Part shown: positions 41,277-50,273 of the stretch, piece by piece
Position numbering within the stretch: position 1 is the stretch's first letter
Layout: every line of letters starts with the position of its first letter
DNA from: Facklamia lactis
GTDB taxonomy: Bacteria > Bacillota > Bacilli > Lactobacillales > Aerococcaceae
NCBI RefSeq assembly: GCF_015863205.1
Contig: NZ_JACBXQ010000002.1
Span: forward strand, 434,001 to 498,000
Direction of reading: 5' to 3'
Length of the DNA stretch: 64,000 bases
Position numbers and translations under genes: made by a program
The notes under the pieces: generated by a model
Told to the model about the DNA's origin: nothing
The model's input: the letters and a program-made list of their open reading frames with translations, nothing else
The model's database searches: none

Positions 41277-42686
41277 ATGGAGATTATTAGCGATCACCGC
41301 ATCGAGAGCGATTCAATCGGAAGCCATCAAGTCCCAATCGAAGCCTATTATGGTGTCCAATCACTCCGTGCTCAGGAAAATTTTAATATCACAGGGAACA
41401 AACTTCACCCTACCTTTATTCAAAGTTTAGCTTATATAAAAAAGGCTGCAGCTGTTACGAATGGAGCTATAAATCGTTTAGACCCCAAGAAGTCACAAGC
41501 TATTATTGAGGCATGTGATGAAATCATTGACGGAGAACTTCTTAATGAATTTATTGTTGACCCTATCCAGGGCGGAGCAGGCACCTCAATGAATATGAAT
41601 GCTAATGAAGTCATCGCAAACCGTGCCAATACCCTATTACAAGGAGATAAAGGAGATTACAATCTCGTTCATCCTAATGACCACGTAAATTACGGTCAAT
41701 CCACCAATGACGTCATCCCAACAGCCGGTAAAATCACTGCTTATCAATTATGTGTAGGACTCCAAAAAGAAATGGTTCGATTGCAAGAAACGCTTGAAAA
41801 AAAAGCAGAAGAATTTGACCATATTCTAAAAATGGGACGGACACAAATGCAAGATGCGATCCCCATCCGCTTAGGCCAAGAATTTAAAGCGTATGCCGTG
41901 GCAGTAGAACGTAATTGCCAACGATTAGACTATGTTATCCAAGAGATTTTGACCATTAACATGGGGGCAACAGCTATTGGAACAGGATTAAATGCCGATT
42001 CCCAATATGTTCAACAAATTGTTCCAGAATTAGCCTCCATCACTGGGATTCCTTTGGTTCAAGCTCAAGACCTTATAGACGGTACACAACATATCGATTC
42101 TTTCAGTATGATTTCTGGTGTTCTAAGAACATTCGCCTTAACTTTATCCAAAATGGCCAATGACTTACGCTTGATCTCCTCAGGTCCTAAAACTGGCTTC
42201 AACGAAATCAATTTACCAAAAAAACAAAATGGCTCTTCTATTATGCCTGGTAAAGTAAACCCTGTTATTCCTGAAGTTATTAATCAAATTGCTTTTAAAG
42301 TGGCGGGAAATGATACAACCATCGCAATGGCAGTTGAAGCAGGTCAATTAGAACTCAATGCTTTTGAGCCCGTTATTTTCTATGCTTTATTCGAATCCAT
42401 ATCAATATTAGAGAATGGTATTAAAACTTTTGTTGATAATTGTCTGATAGATATCACAGCCAATGAAGATCGTTGTAAAGAACTACTTGAGAGTAGTGTG
42501 GGGATTATAACTGCTTTAGTTCCTCATATTGGTTACCAGAAGGGAAGCGAAATTGCTAATGAAGCGCTCTTTACTGGTCAATCAGTTAGAGAAATCATTC
42601 TCAAAGAAGATCTACTGTCTGAAGAAGAGTTAGAACGTATTCTTTCTCCAGATCAAATGACAAGTCCAGGTATTTGTCAACGATAA
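41277..42686 (+). CDS. aspA: Aspartate ammonia-lyase (aspartase)
   Basis: Cleaves aspartate to fumarate and ammonia. The 469-residue protein carries GGAGTSMNMNANEVIANRAN (about residues 99-118), MGRTQMQDAIPIRLGQEFKA and the superfamily signature GSSIMPGKVNPVIPEVINQI (about 318-337). Residues after it, VIPEVINQIAFKVAGNDTTI and EAGQLELNAFEPVI, are aspartase-specific and distinguish it from fumarase. ATG 41277 has GGAGG six bases upstream; the longer frame (from 41205) begins within the promoter. Divergent from a LysR gene. With ansA 1.2 kb downstream it lets asparagine feed the fumarase-malic enzyme route. Confidence 0.95.
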   Translation: MEIISDHRIESDSIGSHQVPIEAYYGVQSLRAQENFNITGNKLHPTFIQSLAYIKKAAAVTNGAINRLDPKKSQAIIEACDEIIDGELLNEFIVDPIQGGAGTSMNMNANEVIANRANTLLQGDKGDYNLVHPNDHVNYGQSTNDVIPTAGKITAYQLCVGLQKEMVRLQETLEKKAEEFDHILKMGRTQMQDAIPIRLGQEFKAYAVAVERNCQRLDYVIQEILTINMGATAIGTGLNADSQYVQQIVPELASITGIPLVQAQDLIDGTQHIDSFSMISGVLRTFALTLSKMANDLRLISSGPKTGFNEINLPKKQNGSSIMPGKVNPVIPEVINQIAFKVAGNDTTIAMAVEAGQLELNAFEPVIFYALFESISILENGIKTFVDNCLIDITANEDRCKELLESSVGIITALVPHIGYQKGSEIANEALFTGQSVREIILKEDLLSEEELERILSPDQMTSPGICQR

Positions 42687-42702
42687 TTTGCTCTCCTATA
42701 AT

Positions 42703-42745
42703 AAAAAAGATTCCGATCAAAAAATTTTGATCGGAATCTTTTTTT
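42703..42745 (+). terminator. Terminator after aspA
   Basis: Perfect inverted repeat AAAAAAGATTCCGATCAAAA with two-base loop; A and T runs on both sides. Confidence 0.92.
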
Positions 42746-42893
42746 ATCTTTCTATCATTTGAATGCTCCTACTAAAGATTTATAAAGCCCACTCTAATCA
42801 TCTTAGTTGAAATTTATTGCTTTATGTAATAAAAATAACCTCAATATATATCAAAATTCATACGTTTCGCAATTTATTTTCGGAGGTTTTATA

Positions 42894-42905
42894 ATGAACT
42901 TGTAA
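42894..42905 (+). other. Three-codon leader ORF (Met-Asn-Leu) with strong ribosome site
   Basis: CGGAGG at 42881-42886, seven bases, then ATG AAC TTG TAA. It lies 33 bases before the real start of the YsnF-like gene, which has its own GAAGGA. It could be a start-stop regulatory element or a relic of an earlier start. Its ribosome site is better than that of the main gene. Confidence 0.4.
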
Positions 42906-42938
42906 CTAAAAAAACTAATGAAAGAAGGAATGATATTT

Positions 42939-43787
42939 ATGGTACAACGTTACGTTTATGGAGTTTATCCAACATTCGCAGAAGCAGAAGCTCAAGCAGA
43001 CGCAATTGTTAATGCAGGTGTTCCTAGTTCAGCAGTTTCACTAGTTTCAAATGATTCAAGCCACACTTCAAGATTCGATAGCATTCATGCAATTGAAGTT
43101 GAAGATAACCGTAATTGGTTCGAAAAATTATTTGGCCTAGGAGAAGATCCAGATTATCATGGTGATACAGTTGATTTTTCAGAATATGAAACATCATTAC
43201 GTGATGGCCAAGTATTAGTTGTCGTAGATCGTGATTATGAAGGTCAATTATTAGATTTAAACGGTCGCAATGTTAATTATAACGATGTTGAAAGAAATGA
43301 TTACACTGCCACTGGAGCAACTTATAATAATGAAAGAGAAGACTTAGATTTACGTGACCGCAACTTTGACGATACAGAAAATATTCGTTTACACGAAGAA
43401 CGTATTAATATTGATAAGCAGCGTCGTGATGCTGGAGAAGTAGAGATCACTAAAGAAGTAATCAGTGAAACTCAAACCGTTGAAGTTCCAGTAGAACGCG
43501 AAGAAATCCATATCAAACATAAGACACCAACTGATGAAACAGCAGATGCAGATGCCTTTACTGAAGAAGAAATTGTAGTTCCAATTTCAGAAGAAGAAGT
43601 GACTGTCTCTAAAGATACAGTGGTAACAGATGAAGTGGAAGTATCTAAAACAGCTCACACTGATTATGAAACTGTTTCAGAAGAAACTCGTCGTGAAGAA
43701 TTAGAAATTCATGATCAAGGTGACCTCACTAAAGAACGTTTAACTGATGAAGATCTCCTTGATGAAAATGATTTAGATCGCAGATAA
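42939..43787 (+). CDS. YsnF-like general stress protein (YflT-like domain plus DUF2382)
   Basis: A 282-residue acidic, hydrophilic protein. The N-terminal MVQRYVYGVYPTFAEAEAQA and VNAGVPSSAVSLVSND match the general stress protein 17M/YflT domain (about residues 3-95). The C-terminal DUF2382 domain (about 150-260) carries the EERINIDKQRRDAGEVEITK then EVISETQTVEVPVEREEIHI pattern typical of YsnF. A charged tail (LTDEDLLDENDLDRR) ends it. In Bacillus relatives are sigma-B-controlled; no sigma-B promoter was recognised here. ATG 42939 has GAAGGA nine bases upstream; an ATG seven codons earlier has none. Molecular role unknown. Confidence 0.85.
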   Translation: MVQRYVYGVYPTFAEAEAQADAIVNAGVPSSAVSLVSNDSSHTSRFDSIHAIEVEDNRNWFEKLFGLGEDPDYHGDTVDFSEYETSLRDGQVLVVVDRDYEGQLLDLNGRNVNYNDVERNDYTATGATYNNEREDLDLRDRNFDDTENIRLHEERINIDKQRRDAGEVEITKEVISETQTVEVPVEREEIHIKHKTPTDETADADAFTEEEIVVPISEEEVTVSKDTVVTDEVEVSKTAHTDYETVSEETRREELEIHDQGDLTKERLTDEDLLDENDLDRR

Positions 43788-43812
43788 TTTTTAAATAAGA
43801 CTACCCCTTAAT

Positions 43813-43842
43813 AAACGGTTATGGAATCCTCCATAACCGTTT
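43813..43842 (+). terminator. Terminator after the YsnF-like gene
   Basis: AAACGGTTATGGA pairs with TCCATAACCGTTT around a four-base loop, followed by TATTTTTTG. Confidence 0.9.
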
Positions 43843-43910
43843 TATTTTTTGTTGTGAGCCAAGATTGAAAACGTTATACTAGAAGTGACATCTGGTAGGA
43901 GGAATGCTAA

Positions 43911-44873
43911 ATGAAACGAATATTACTCATCAACACGGGTGGAACCATTGCAATGTCCGAAGATCAAACAACCGGGAAGGTTTCTCCCTCATCTGAAAAT
44001 CCTATCCATCTTCAAGGATCTGTTTTTAGTAAATTTGCAGATCTAACGGTTATCGATCTTTTCCATTTGCCTTCACCTCACATGACTGAGCAAAAAATGC
44101 TCGAACTATCTCAATATATTTCAAAGCAAGCTAATTTATTTGATGGCATTGTCATTACCCATGGTACGGATACACTTGAAGAAACAGCTTATTTTCTAGA
44201 GCTCACCCTTCACCTCGATATCCCTATTGTCATTACAGGAGCGATGCGATCTAGCAATGAAATTGGATCTGATGGTCTTGCCAATCTTCGAAGTTCTATT
44301 TTTGTAGCAATAGAACCTCATTCTAGAAACAAAGGGGTGCTGGTCGTTATGAATGAGGAAATTCACACTGCGACTTACGTAACGAAAACTCACACGACCA
44401 ATCTAGCTACCTTTCAAACTCCCACCTTCGGTCCGATCGGTTTAATTTCTAAAAATCAAGTCCATTATTTTCAGCATTTGATTCGCAATGAATCTTATAC
44501 TTTAACTCAAATTAACAAAAAAGTCGCTTTACTGAAGACTTATGCTGGAATGGGAAGTGAACTTTTTGAAGCGATCACCCAAGCTGACTACAACGGATTA
44601 GTGATTGAAGGACTTGGAGCCGGTAATATACCACCTGCGACATTGCCCGCCATTAAACGCCTCCTTGATAAGAAGATTCCTATCGTAATGGTCTCTAGAG
44701 CCTTTAACGGGGTGACTGAAGATGTCTATGATTATCTCGGTGGAGGAAAACAGCTTCGTCAGGCAGGAATCATTTTTGCCCAGGGACTAAGTGGCGTAAA
44801 GGCTAGATTAAAATTAATGGTCTTATTAAACTCGGATCATAAAATTGATGTTGAAGAAGCTTTTAATCTATAA
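43911..44873 (+). CDS. ansA: L-asparaginase, type I
   Basis: Hydrolyses asparagine to aspartate and ammonia in the cytoplasm (no signal peptide). The 320-residue protein has both active-site motifs: ILLINTGGTIAMSEDQTTGK (catalytic Thr at about residue 12) and IVITHGTDTLEETAYFLELT (Thr-Asp-Lys-type site, about 83-102). GAMRSSNEIGSDGLANLRSS and a C-terminal domain (LVIEGLGAGNIPPATLPAIK) are also present. GGAGG seven bases before the ATG. Together with aspA, fumC and the malic enzyme it completes an asparagine-to-pyruvate route encoded within 7 kb. Confidence 0.93.
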   Translation: MKRILLINTGGTIAMSEDQTTGKVSPSSENPIHLQGSVFSKFADLTVIDLFHLPSPHMTEQKMLELSQYISKQANLFDGIVITHGTDTLEETAYFLELTLHLDIPIVITGAMRSSNEIGSDGLANLRSSIFVAIEPHSRNKGVLVVMNEEIHTATYVTKTHTTNLATFQTPTFGPIGLISKNQVHYFQHLIRNESYTLTQINKKVALLKTYAGMGSELFEAITQADYNGLVIEGLGAGNIPPATLPAIKRLLDKKIPIVMVSRAFNGVTEDVYDYLGGGKQLRQAGIIFAQGLSGVKARLKLMVLLNSDHKIDVEEAFNL

Positions 44874-44878
44874 AAAAA

Positions 44879-44909
44879 GTGGGACGAGTGCTAAAGCCCC
44901 CGCCCCGCT
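44879..44909 (+). terminator. Terminator after ansA
   Basis: AGTGGGACG pairs with CGCCCCGCT with one mismatch, followed by TTTATTTT. It could also serve the convergent DUF2079 gene. Confidence 0.65.
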
Positions 44910-44920
44910 CTTTATTTTCA

Positions 44921-46954
44921 CTATCTTTTAAGCTCTAAAATATAAAGTTGATCTGTCGATCGATCACTTTCCCGATAACCTAATTGATAATAATCACTTA
45001 CAACCTGTGCTTCTTTAGAAGAATAATGCTGTAACATAGATCTAGGTACGACTACTAGATCTATTTCAGGATCAACCCTACCCTCATTATGATAAAAGGC
45101 ATCATATAGATAATAAATATCCGATAAGTGTGGGGTATAAAAAGAATAGGCTAAGACTTTAGCATCTCTAGGAATTTCTTTCAACTCTTTAGCAAGTTGC
45201 TGAAAATCTTCCTTCTCCTTCAAATAAAGTTGTATCGTATCTACTTTTCGTGGTAAAAATGTTACTAAAACAAGTGAAGAACATAATACCGCAGAACTTA
45301 ATAATGGTCTCAACAGCTTTTTGTGAAGGATAAATTTATTCTTCGACACAAATGATCCATTCTCTTTTAATGAGACTAATGCCATAAATATTAATAAGAC
45401 CGACGATCCATAATTATATTGCTTAGCAAAATCAACTTGATATAAGTAATCACTCAATAAATTAATTACAAGTAACGGTAACATCAATAAGTATGTCTCC
45501 CAATTTCTTTGTATCAAAGGCAAAAATCCTAAACACGCTAAGATAAGCACCAGATAAGATAGCTTTCTTTGAATAAAAATGCTACTTAATACAAAGGTCG
45601 GATTGGTAATTGCATTAACCACAACCTCTCTTAAACTGTCCTGACCGGGCAACATAAAATTAGTAAACCTTGTGGTCATAGCTCCATCACCATAGTTTTG
45701 TAACCAATATAGACAAAGTGAAAAATAAATAAGGGGTAATATTAACTGACTAATCAAATAGAATCGATAATGCTGTCGGAACACCCCATAACGGTCTTGA
45801 AGCGTAAAATATAAAAAGATACTGACTAGATAAATGATAGCATCTTCTTTGATCATTAAGGTTAAAATAGTAAAAATTAAGCCCTTCCACCTCCAACCTT
45901 TTAGATTCGAGTAAATCACCCACAAAATTAAAGGGGCTAAAAAACAATTCTCATGAAAATCATAAAAATGACTGGTTGTTAAGGTTGGAAGTACTATATA
46001 TAAAAGCAAACATAATCTATTAATCAATCTCGAAAAATCAAACTCTTTTAGAATCAAGGCCAAGGGAAGAATGCCTGACATTGTAATAAGGACTTGCAAT
46101 ATTTCTAAATTCTCAGGACTTGGCCATAGTTTATAAAAAGGCAGAATCGTATATAAAATAGGTGAAACATGAACTGCAAAATGAGACAAGACTTTATCCC
46201 TTTCAAGCGTTGTCACAGGCCCAAGTCCCTTCGCCATATTCGCAAAGGCTTGAGTAAAAATACCCATATCAAAATTAGGAGCTGAGAAACTGCCAGCTCT
46301 GGCATACATTGCTATGCAAAGAAAAACCACATACAGAAGGCCAAAAAGAAATAATGCATGACTTAATATTTGTAACGATTTTTTCGTACCAATTTTGGTG
46401 ATAAGCTTTGTTTTATCGCCAAGGAACACTATGATAAAGGCCAATATAAAACTTAAAACAATTATGATGCCATATTGAATATCCTGTTCCGCAATGTCTA
46501 GCTTAAACTTTTCATTTAAATAGAATTGCTGATTGAGCACCAGCCATATTATTTTAAGGAAAGCAACCAAAACTGTTAAAAGCGAACTATAAAATAACCT
46601 ACTCTTATTCAAATAAAGATAACTAACCAAGCTGCATAAAAAAATTAAAAAACCTAAACAAATTAAAATAGATTTAGAAATTAAAATCACTAAGATAAAA
46701 TAAGATAATAATAAACAATGAAAAATAAAAGATGGAGGGGCTCCGATCGATAAGATCTTATCTAGCAAAGCAAATAAACAAGCCCATGTCAAAACGGCTA
46801 TGAATAAGAAACTTAACGAAAAAAAATTATTTAATTCTGTAAAATTCAAAACATATGGCTTTAACATTAATAAGCTAATCGCAACCATTAGATATCCATT
46901 TAAAACATACAAAATAACTTTACTTTTCAATATTGATTGTATTAAATTACTCAA
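44921..46954 (-). CDS. DUF2079 multi-pass membrane protein
   Basis: A 677-residue protein with about 14 membrane segments and a C-terminal soluble tail (about 585-677). The diagnostic DUF2079 core is SFSAPNFDMGIFTQAFANMA, then KVLSHFAVHVSPILYTILPF (about 225-270). LPTLTTSHFYDFHENCFLAP also belongs to it. The aspartates and histidines in these loops recall GT-C glycosyltransferases such as mannosyl/arabinosyl transferases, which the family is suspected to be. Substrate would be a polyprenyl-phosphate sugar; this is inference. Start TTG 46954, six bases after AGGG. Monocistronic; no cell-wall gene adjacent. Confidence 0.8.
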   Translation of the reverse strand: MSNLIQSILKSKVILYVLNGYLMVAISLLMLKPYVLNFTELNNFFSLSFLFIAVLTWACLFALLDKILSIGAPPSFIFHCLLLSYFILVILISKSILICLGFLIFLCSLVSYLYLNKSRLFYSSLLTVLVAFLKIIWLVLNQQFYLNEKFKLDIAEQDIQYGIIIVLSFILAFIIVFLGDKTKLITKIGTKKSLQILSHALFLFGLLYVVFLCIAMYARAGSFSAPNFDMGIFTQAFANMAKGLGPVTTLERDKVLSHFAVHVSPILYTILPFYKLWPSPENLEILQVLITMSGILPLALILKEFDFSRLINRLCLLLYIVLPTLTTSHFYDFHENCFLAPLILWVIYSNLKGWRWKGLIFTILTLMIKEDAIIYLVSIFLYFTLQDRYGVFRQHYRFYLISQLILPLIYFSLCLYWLQNYGDGAMTTRFTNFMLPGQDSLREVVVNAITNPTFVLSSIFIQRKLSYLVLILACLGFLPLIQRNWETYLLMLPLLVINLLSDYLYQVDFAKQYNYGSSVLLIFMALVSLKENGSFVSKNKFILHKKLLRPLLSSAVLCSSLVLVTFLPRKVDTIQLYLKEKEDFQQLAKELKEIPRDAKVLAYSFYTPHLSDIYYLYDAFYHNEGRVDPEIDLVVVPRSMLQHYSSKEAQVVSDYYQLGYRESDRSTDQLYILELKR

Positions 46955-47080
46955 AACATTCCCTCACTCATTCTATACGGTCTGTATTATCCTTTGTTAA
47001 ACAAAGAGATTTATTAAAGTCACAGAATTATTATATGTAATTTGGTAAAAAAAATACAATATCTTCCATCAAAAACAAAA

Positions 47081-47117
47081 CCACATAACATCGTCAATCG
47101 CTGACAACATCATGTGG
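47081..47117 (-). terminator. Terminator after the fetAB pair
   Basis: CCACATAACATCGTCA pairs with TGACAACATCATGTGG with one mismatch; an A-rich tract on the left supplies the U-run. Confidence 0.85.
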
Positions 47118-47140
47118 CATTCGTTAACTAGTGTTTTTTA

Positions 47141-47932
47141 TTAAATCATCAACTGACTTCTCTTATTATAAAACTCTTGATAAGCCATGTAACAAGCAAT
47201 AAAAGAAGAAATAGCCGTCACTGAAATGAGCATAAACATTACAATAATTTGATAACGAATCGCTTGAACCGGATCAATTCCTGCAAAAATCAAACCAGAC
47301 ATCATACCTGGTAAGCTAACCAAGCCAACCGTTTTGGTTCGATCAACAGATGGCGCCATTCCAGTCTTAATACTCTCTCTTACAATTGACATTGAGGCTT
47401 GTTTTTTGTCAGCACCTAGTGCTAATTTCTCTAAAACTTGCTGTCTTTGATCAGTAAATTTTGAATTTAATGACCGATAGACTACCCCAATTGCAGTCAT
47501 CGCATTACTTGCAATCATCCCTGTAATGGGCACAATTTGTGAAGGTGTCCATTCAATCACACCCGAAAACACTAATATCACCAAAGACAAGGCTGTCCCA
47601 ATTCCAATAGATAATAATGATATTTTAAATGAATTATTAATCCCTTCACTTCGAGTATGGGCATTATAAGAAGCATTGAAAATAATAAAAAGAACCATAA
47701 CAAGGGTTAGAATGGTATTGTCAACTCTAAGGACATAAGCTAAAACATAACCAATTAGGAACAATTGAATAACAGCTCTAACACCTGCTATCAAAATGTC
47801 ATTCCCTAATCCCAGCTTTTCCTTATAATCAATCAGCAAAGCCACTATTAGCAAGATCGATGATAAGAATAAGGAAAGATTACTAATCTCTAAACTATTC
47901 GTCACTTTCTTCAACCACCTTCCCAGCTTCAA
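47141..47932 (-). CDS. fetB: FetB-like ABC permease (UPF0014)
   Basis: A 263-residue membrane protein with about seven helices. It matches the UPF0014/YbbM family: FNASYNAHTRSEGINNSFKI, IVPITGMIASNAMTAIGVVY (about residues 131-150) and the cytoplasmic ALGADKKQASMSIVRESIKT then GMAPSVDRTKTVGLVSLPGM (about 174-213). In E. coli FetAB exports iron and protects against oxidative stress. Its start overlaps the fetA coding end by 38 bases, so the two are coupled. Role in iron export here is by homology. Confidence 0.88.
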   Translation of the reverse strand: MKLGRWLKKVTNSLEISNLSLFLSSILLIVALLIDYKEKLGLGNDILIAGVRAVIQLFLIGYVLAYVLRVDNTILTLVMVLFIIFNASYNAHTRSEGINNSFKISLLSIGIGTALSLVILVFSGVIEWTPSQIVPITGMIASNAMTAIGVVYRSLNSKFTDQRQQVLEKLALGADKKQASMSIVRESIKTGMAPSVDRTKTVGLVSLPGMMSGLIFAGIDPVQAIRYQIIVMFMLISVTAISSFIACYMAYQEFYNKRSQLMI

Positions 47933-48554
47933 TCTTAATTAAACGTGAGGCCTCTTCCATATCTTTTTGATTATGCGTAACTGCTAGCACTGTGATACCA
48001 TTTTCGACTATTAACTTATCAATCAATTGATTAATCACATCTCGATTCGCTTGATCGAGCGAGCTGGTTACTTCATCTAAGAGAATAACTTTAGGCTGAT
48101 ACATTAAGTTTCTCACTAAAGCGATTCTCTGCTTTTCTCCCCCCGAAAGGTCATTAACGGACTTTTCTAAATAGGAACGAGAAAGCCCTACTTCTTCTAA
48201 TAAGAACTCTGCTCTCGTCATGTCTAATTCTTCCCCTCGAATCTGAGCAGGGAACGACAAATTATCTTCTACTCTTTGATCAAATAGGGCCGCATTTTGA
48301 AAAAAATAAGAAACCTCTTTCCGATAATCATAAGGATTTATATTTTCAATATCGTTTCCTTGATAATATATTTTCCCTTGACTAGGTGAAATGACCGATC
48401 CAATCAATTTTAATAAAGTACTTTTCCCACTTCCAGATGGTCCTGAAAAAAGCACTTTTTCCCCTTCTTTTATTTGTAAGGAAATATCTTCTAGGATATG
48501 TTTTCCATCAGCAAAAAAGCTGACATTTTCTAATTTTAAAATGGCGTCTTTCAC
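47895..48554 (-). CDS. fetA: FetA-like ABC ATPase
   Basis: A 219-residue ATPase pairing with FetB. Walker A VLFSGPSGSGKSTLLKLIGS, Q-loop YFFQNAALFDQRVEDNLSF, signature DLSGGEKQRIALVRNLMYQP, Walker B VILLDEVTSSLD and H-loop VLAVTHNQKDMEEASR are complete. The start GTG 48554 follows a G-rich ribosome site (GGGGGG six bases upstream). The frame is open 31 codons further, but that stretch is basic and lacks a start signal. First gene of the fetAB pair, divergent from the MFS gene. Confidence 0.88.
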   Translation of the reverse strand: MKDAILKLENVSFFADGKHILEDISLQIKEGEKVLFSGPSGSGKSTLLKLIGSVISPSQGKIYYQGNDIENINPYDYRKEVSYFFQNAALFDQRVEDNLSFPAQIRGEELDMTRAEFLLEEVGLSRSYLEKSVNDLSGGEKQRIALVRNLMYQPKVILLDEVTSSLDQANRDVINQLIDKLIVENGITVLAVTHNQKDMEEASRLIKIEAGKVVEESDE

Positions 48555-48640
48555 ACCTTTCCCCCCCACTTTTTTTCTTTTACCCACTCTAATTATATTG
48601 ATTTTAAATAAGCTTGCAAAGTTTCTGCTTATAAATAAAC

Positions 48641-48668
48641 TTGACACTCCGTTAAAGAAGTTTATAAT
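48641..48668 (+). promoter_or_regulatory. Strong promoter of the MFS transporter gene
   Basis: Consensus TTGACA at 48641-48646, 16-base spacer and consensus TATAAT at 48663-48668. It is the only promoter in the window with perfect hexamers. Confidence 0.85.
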
Positions 48669-48672
48669 TTAA

Positions 48673-48689
48673 ACCGACAGCTTGTCGGT
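48673..48689 (+). promoter_or_regulatory. Inverted-repeat operator at the MFS transcription start
   Basis: ACCGACA, centre GCT, TGTCGGT: a perfect palindrome placed immediately after the -10 box. Geometry and symmetry are typical of TetR-type repressor sites that block initiation. No TetR gene is adjacent, so the repressor is encoded elsewhere or outside the window. Confidence 0.75.
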
Positions 48690-48718
48690 ATCCAAATAAA
48701 TTGAAAGAAGGCTAGTAA

Positions 48719-50017
48719 ATGAAGACTTTAAATAAGCAAAAACCGTTTTATTTGTTTCTAATTTTATGGATAGGTGCATTGATCAATACGATTGGAAGTG
48801 GTCTCACTACATTTGTTCTAACAGTCTCTATCTATCAAGAGACCCACTCAACTTTTCTAATGAGTCTAGTAGCCATTATCGGCTTGTTCCCCCGAATAAT
48901 TTGTTCTCCTTTAGCAGGCGCATTAGTTGATCAGTACGATCGACGTCTTTTATTAATTTTGGGTGATGGTTTTTCAGGTCTTGGTGTCATTCTCATCTAT
49001 TTCCAACTCAAAAGTCACTCCCCCGTAAGCCAGCATCTATTCTTAGTACTTTTAGGTTTAACGATCTCCGCTATTTTTTCCTCAATGACAGTCCCAGCTT
49101 TGAAAGCTTCTATTTCTGATATTTTGACTCAAGATCAATACGCACAAGCTGCAAGTATGTTACAAATTAATGATTCCGCGACCTATCTGATCTCGCCTAT
49201 TCTCGCCAGTTTTTTATTAAGGTATATGCCTCTCACTCAAATTTTATTGATTGACTGTTTAACTATCATTGTGACTTTAATTTGTACTTATTTAGTAAAA
49301 GTCTCTATCCGTAGCCATCATACGATAGAAACACATAGCATCAATACTTGGTTCTATTTAAAAGAAGGGAATCGCTATCTAAAGAACCATCCTAATGTCC
49401 TACTTCTCATTGTCTACCTCAGTTTAATCACATTTTTTATTGGTTTTATTCAAGTTTTAATCACTCCCGTCTTGATTGATATGGCTGGCCCACAAGTATA
49501 TGGAACCGTTCTTACTATTGCTGCAAGTGGAATGTTAGTTTTTGGAATATATATCAGTATACGTCCTATTCAAAAACATTATCTCAAGATCGTTTTTATT
49601 TCGCTCATTTTTGCTGGACCAATGATTATGTTGATAGGTATGATTAACCATATCGTGATTATCACTTGTTTTGCCTTCTTGTTGTTCGGATCGCTCGTTT
49701 TTACTAATGTGTCACTCGACTACCTAATTAGGGTCAATGTTTCCAATGAGTATTTAGGTCGAGTTTTAGGTTGGGCGTTCAATATTTCGCAATTTGCTTA
49801 TTTATTATCATACATATCAGCAGGTTTATTAGCCGACCATTATTTTAACCCCTTATTAGTAAATAATGGCCCTTTAGCCTCTTCTATAGGAAAAATATTT
49901 GGAACGGGACCTAGCAGAGGAACGGCATTATTAATCAGTTTAGCTGGCATTCTTTTAATCTTAGCTACTATTATAGGCACTCAGAATAAAAGACTCACTA
50001 CCTTGAAAGAACAATAA
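48719..50017 (+). CDS. MFS efflux transporter
   Basis: A 432-residue major-facilitator protein with twelve membrane helices. The loop 2-3 motif PRIICSPLAGALVDQYDRRL (about residues 59-78) is the drug-exporter signature. SSMTVPALKASISDIL, QAASMLQINDSATYLISPIL and YLIRVNVSNEYLGRVLGWAF resemble the MefA-like/DHA3 group. A strong promoter plus palindromic operator implies induction when a ligand removes a repressor, as for many drug or metabolite pumps. A weak ribosome site (GAAAGAAGG) precedes the ATG. Substrate unknown. Confidence 0.87.
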   Translation: MKTLNKQKPFYLFLILWIGALINTIGSGLTTFVLTVSIYQETHSTFLMSLVAIIGLFPRIICSPLAGALVDQYDRRLLLILGDGFSGLGVILIYFQLKSHSPVSQHLFLVLLGLTISAIFSSMTVPALKASISDILTQDQYAQAASMLQINDSATYLISPILASFLLRYMPLTQILLIDCLTIIVTLICTYLVKVSIRSHHTIETHSINTWFYLKEGNRYLKNHPNVLLLIVYLSLITFFIGFIQVLITPVLIDMAGPQVYGTVLTIAASGMLVFGIYISIRPIQKHYLKIVFISLIFAGPMIMLIGMINHIVIITCFAFLLFGSLVFTNVSLDYLIRVNVSNEYLGRVLGWAFNISQFAYLLSYISAGLLADHYFNPLLVNNGPLASSIGKIFGTGPSRGTALLISLAGILLILATIIGTQNKRLTTLKEQ

Positions 50018-50203
50018 TTCTAACATTGGTAGAGCTCAGCTAGAAATCAACAGTGAGGTTAACTAATTTCTCCCAGTTGATAGCGTTTATTTCTTTTTTA
50101 TAAACACATCCCGTTTTATTGATCACTCAAGCATCAAGACAATTCATAATATGCGGCATCACTCTACTATACCCACGAGTAAAGTCTAGGTTGAACGAAC
50201 ACA

Positions 50204-50249
50204 AAATAATACAGCATTGTTCGGAATGTAGAACGCTGCTGTACTATTT
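50204..50249 (-). terminator. Terminator after pepT
   Basis: AAATAATACAGCATTGTTC at 50204-50222 pairs, with a few mismatches, with GAACGCTGCTGTACTATTT at 50231-50249. It lies 25 bases beyond the pepT stop. Confidence 0.7.
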
Positions 50250-50273
50250 AATCTTCAATTAAGTCAATATCTA

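Noticed and set aside
41277-42686. Second fumarase
   Set aside because: VIPEVINQIAFKV and EAGQLELNAFEPVI after the signature are aspartase-type, unlike fumC at 38755.
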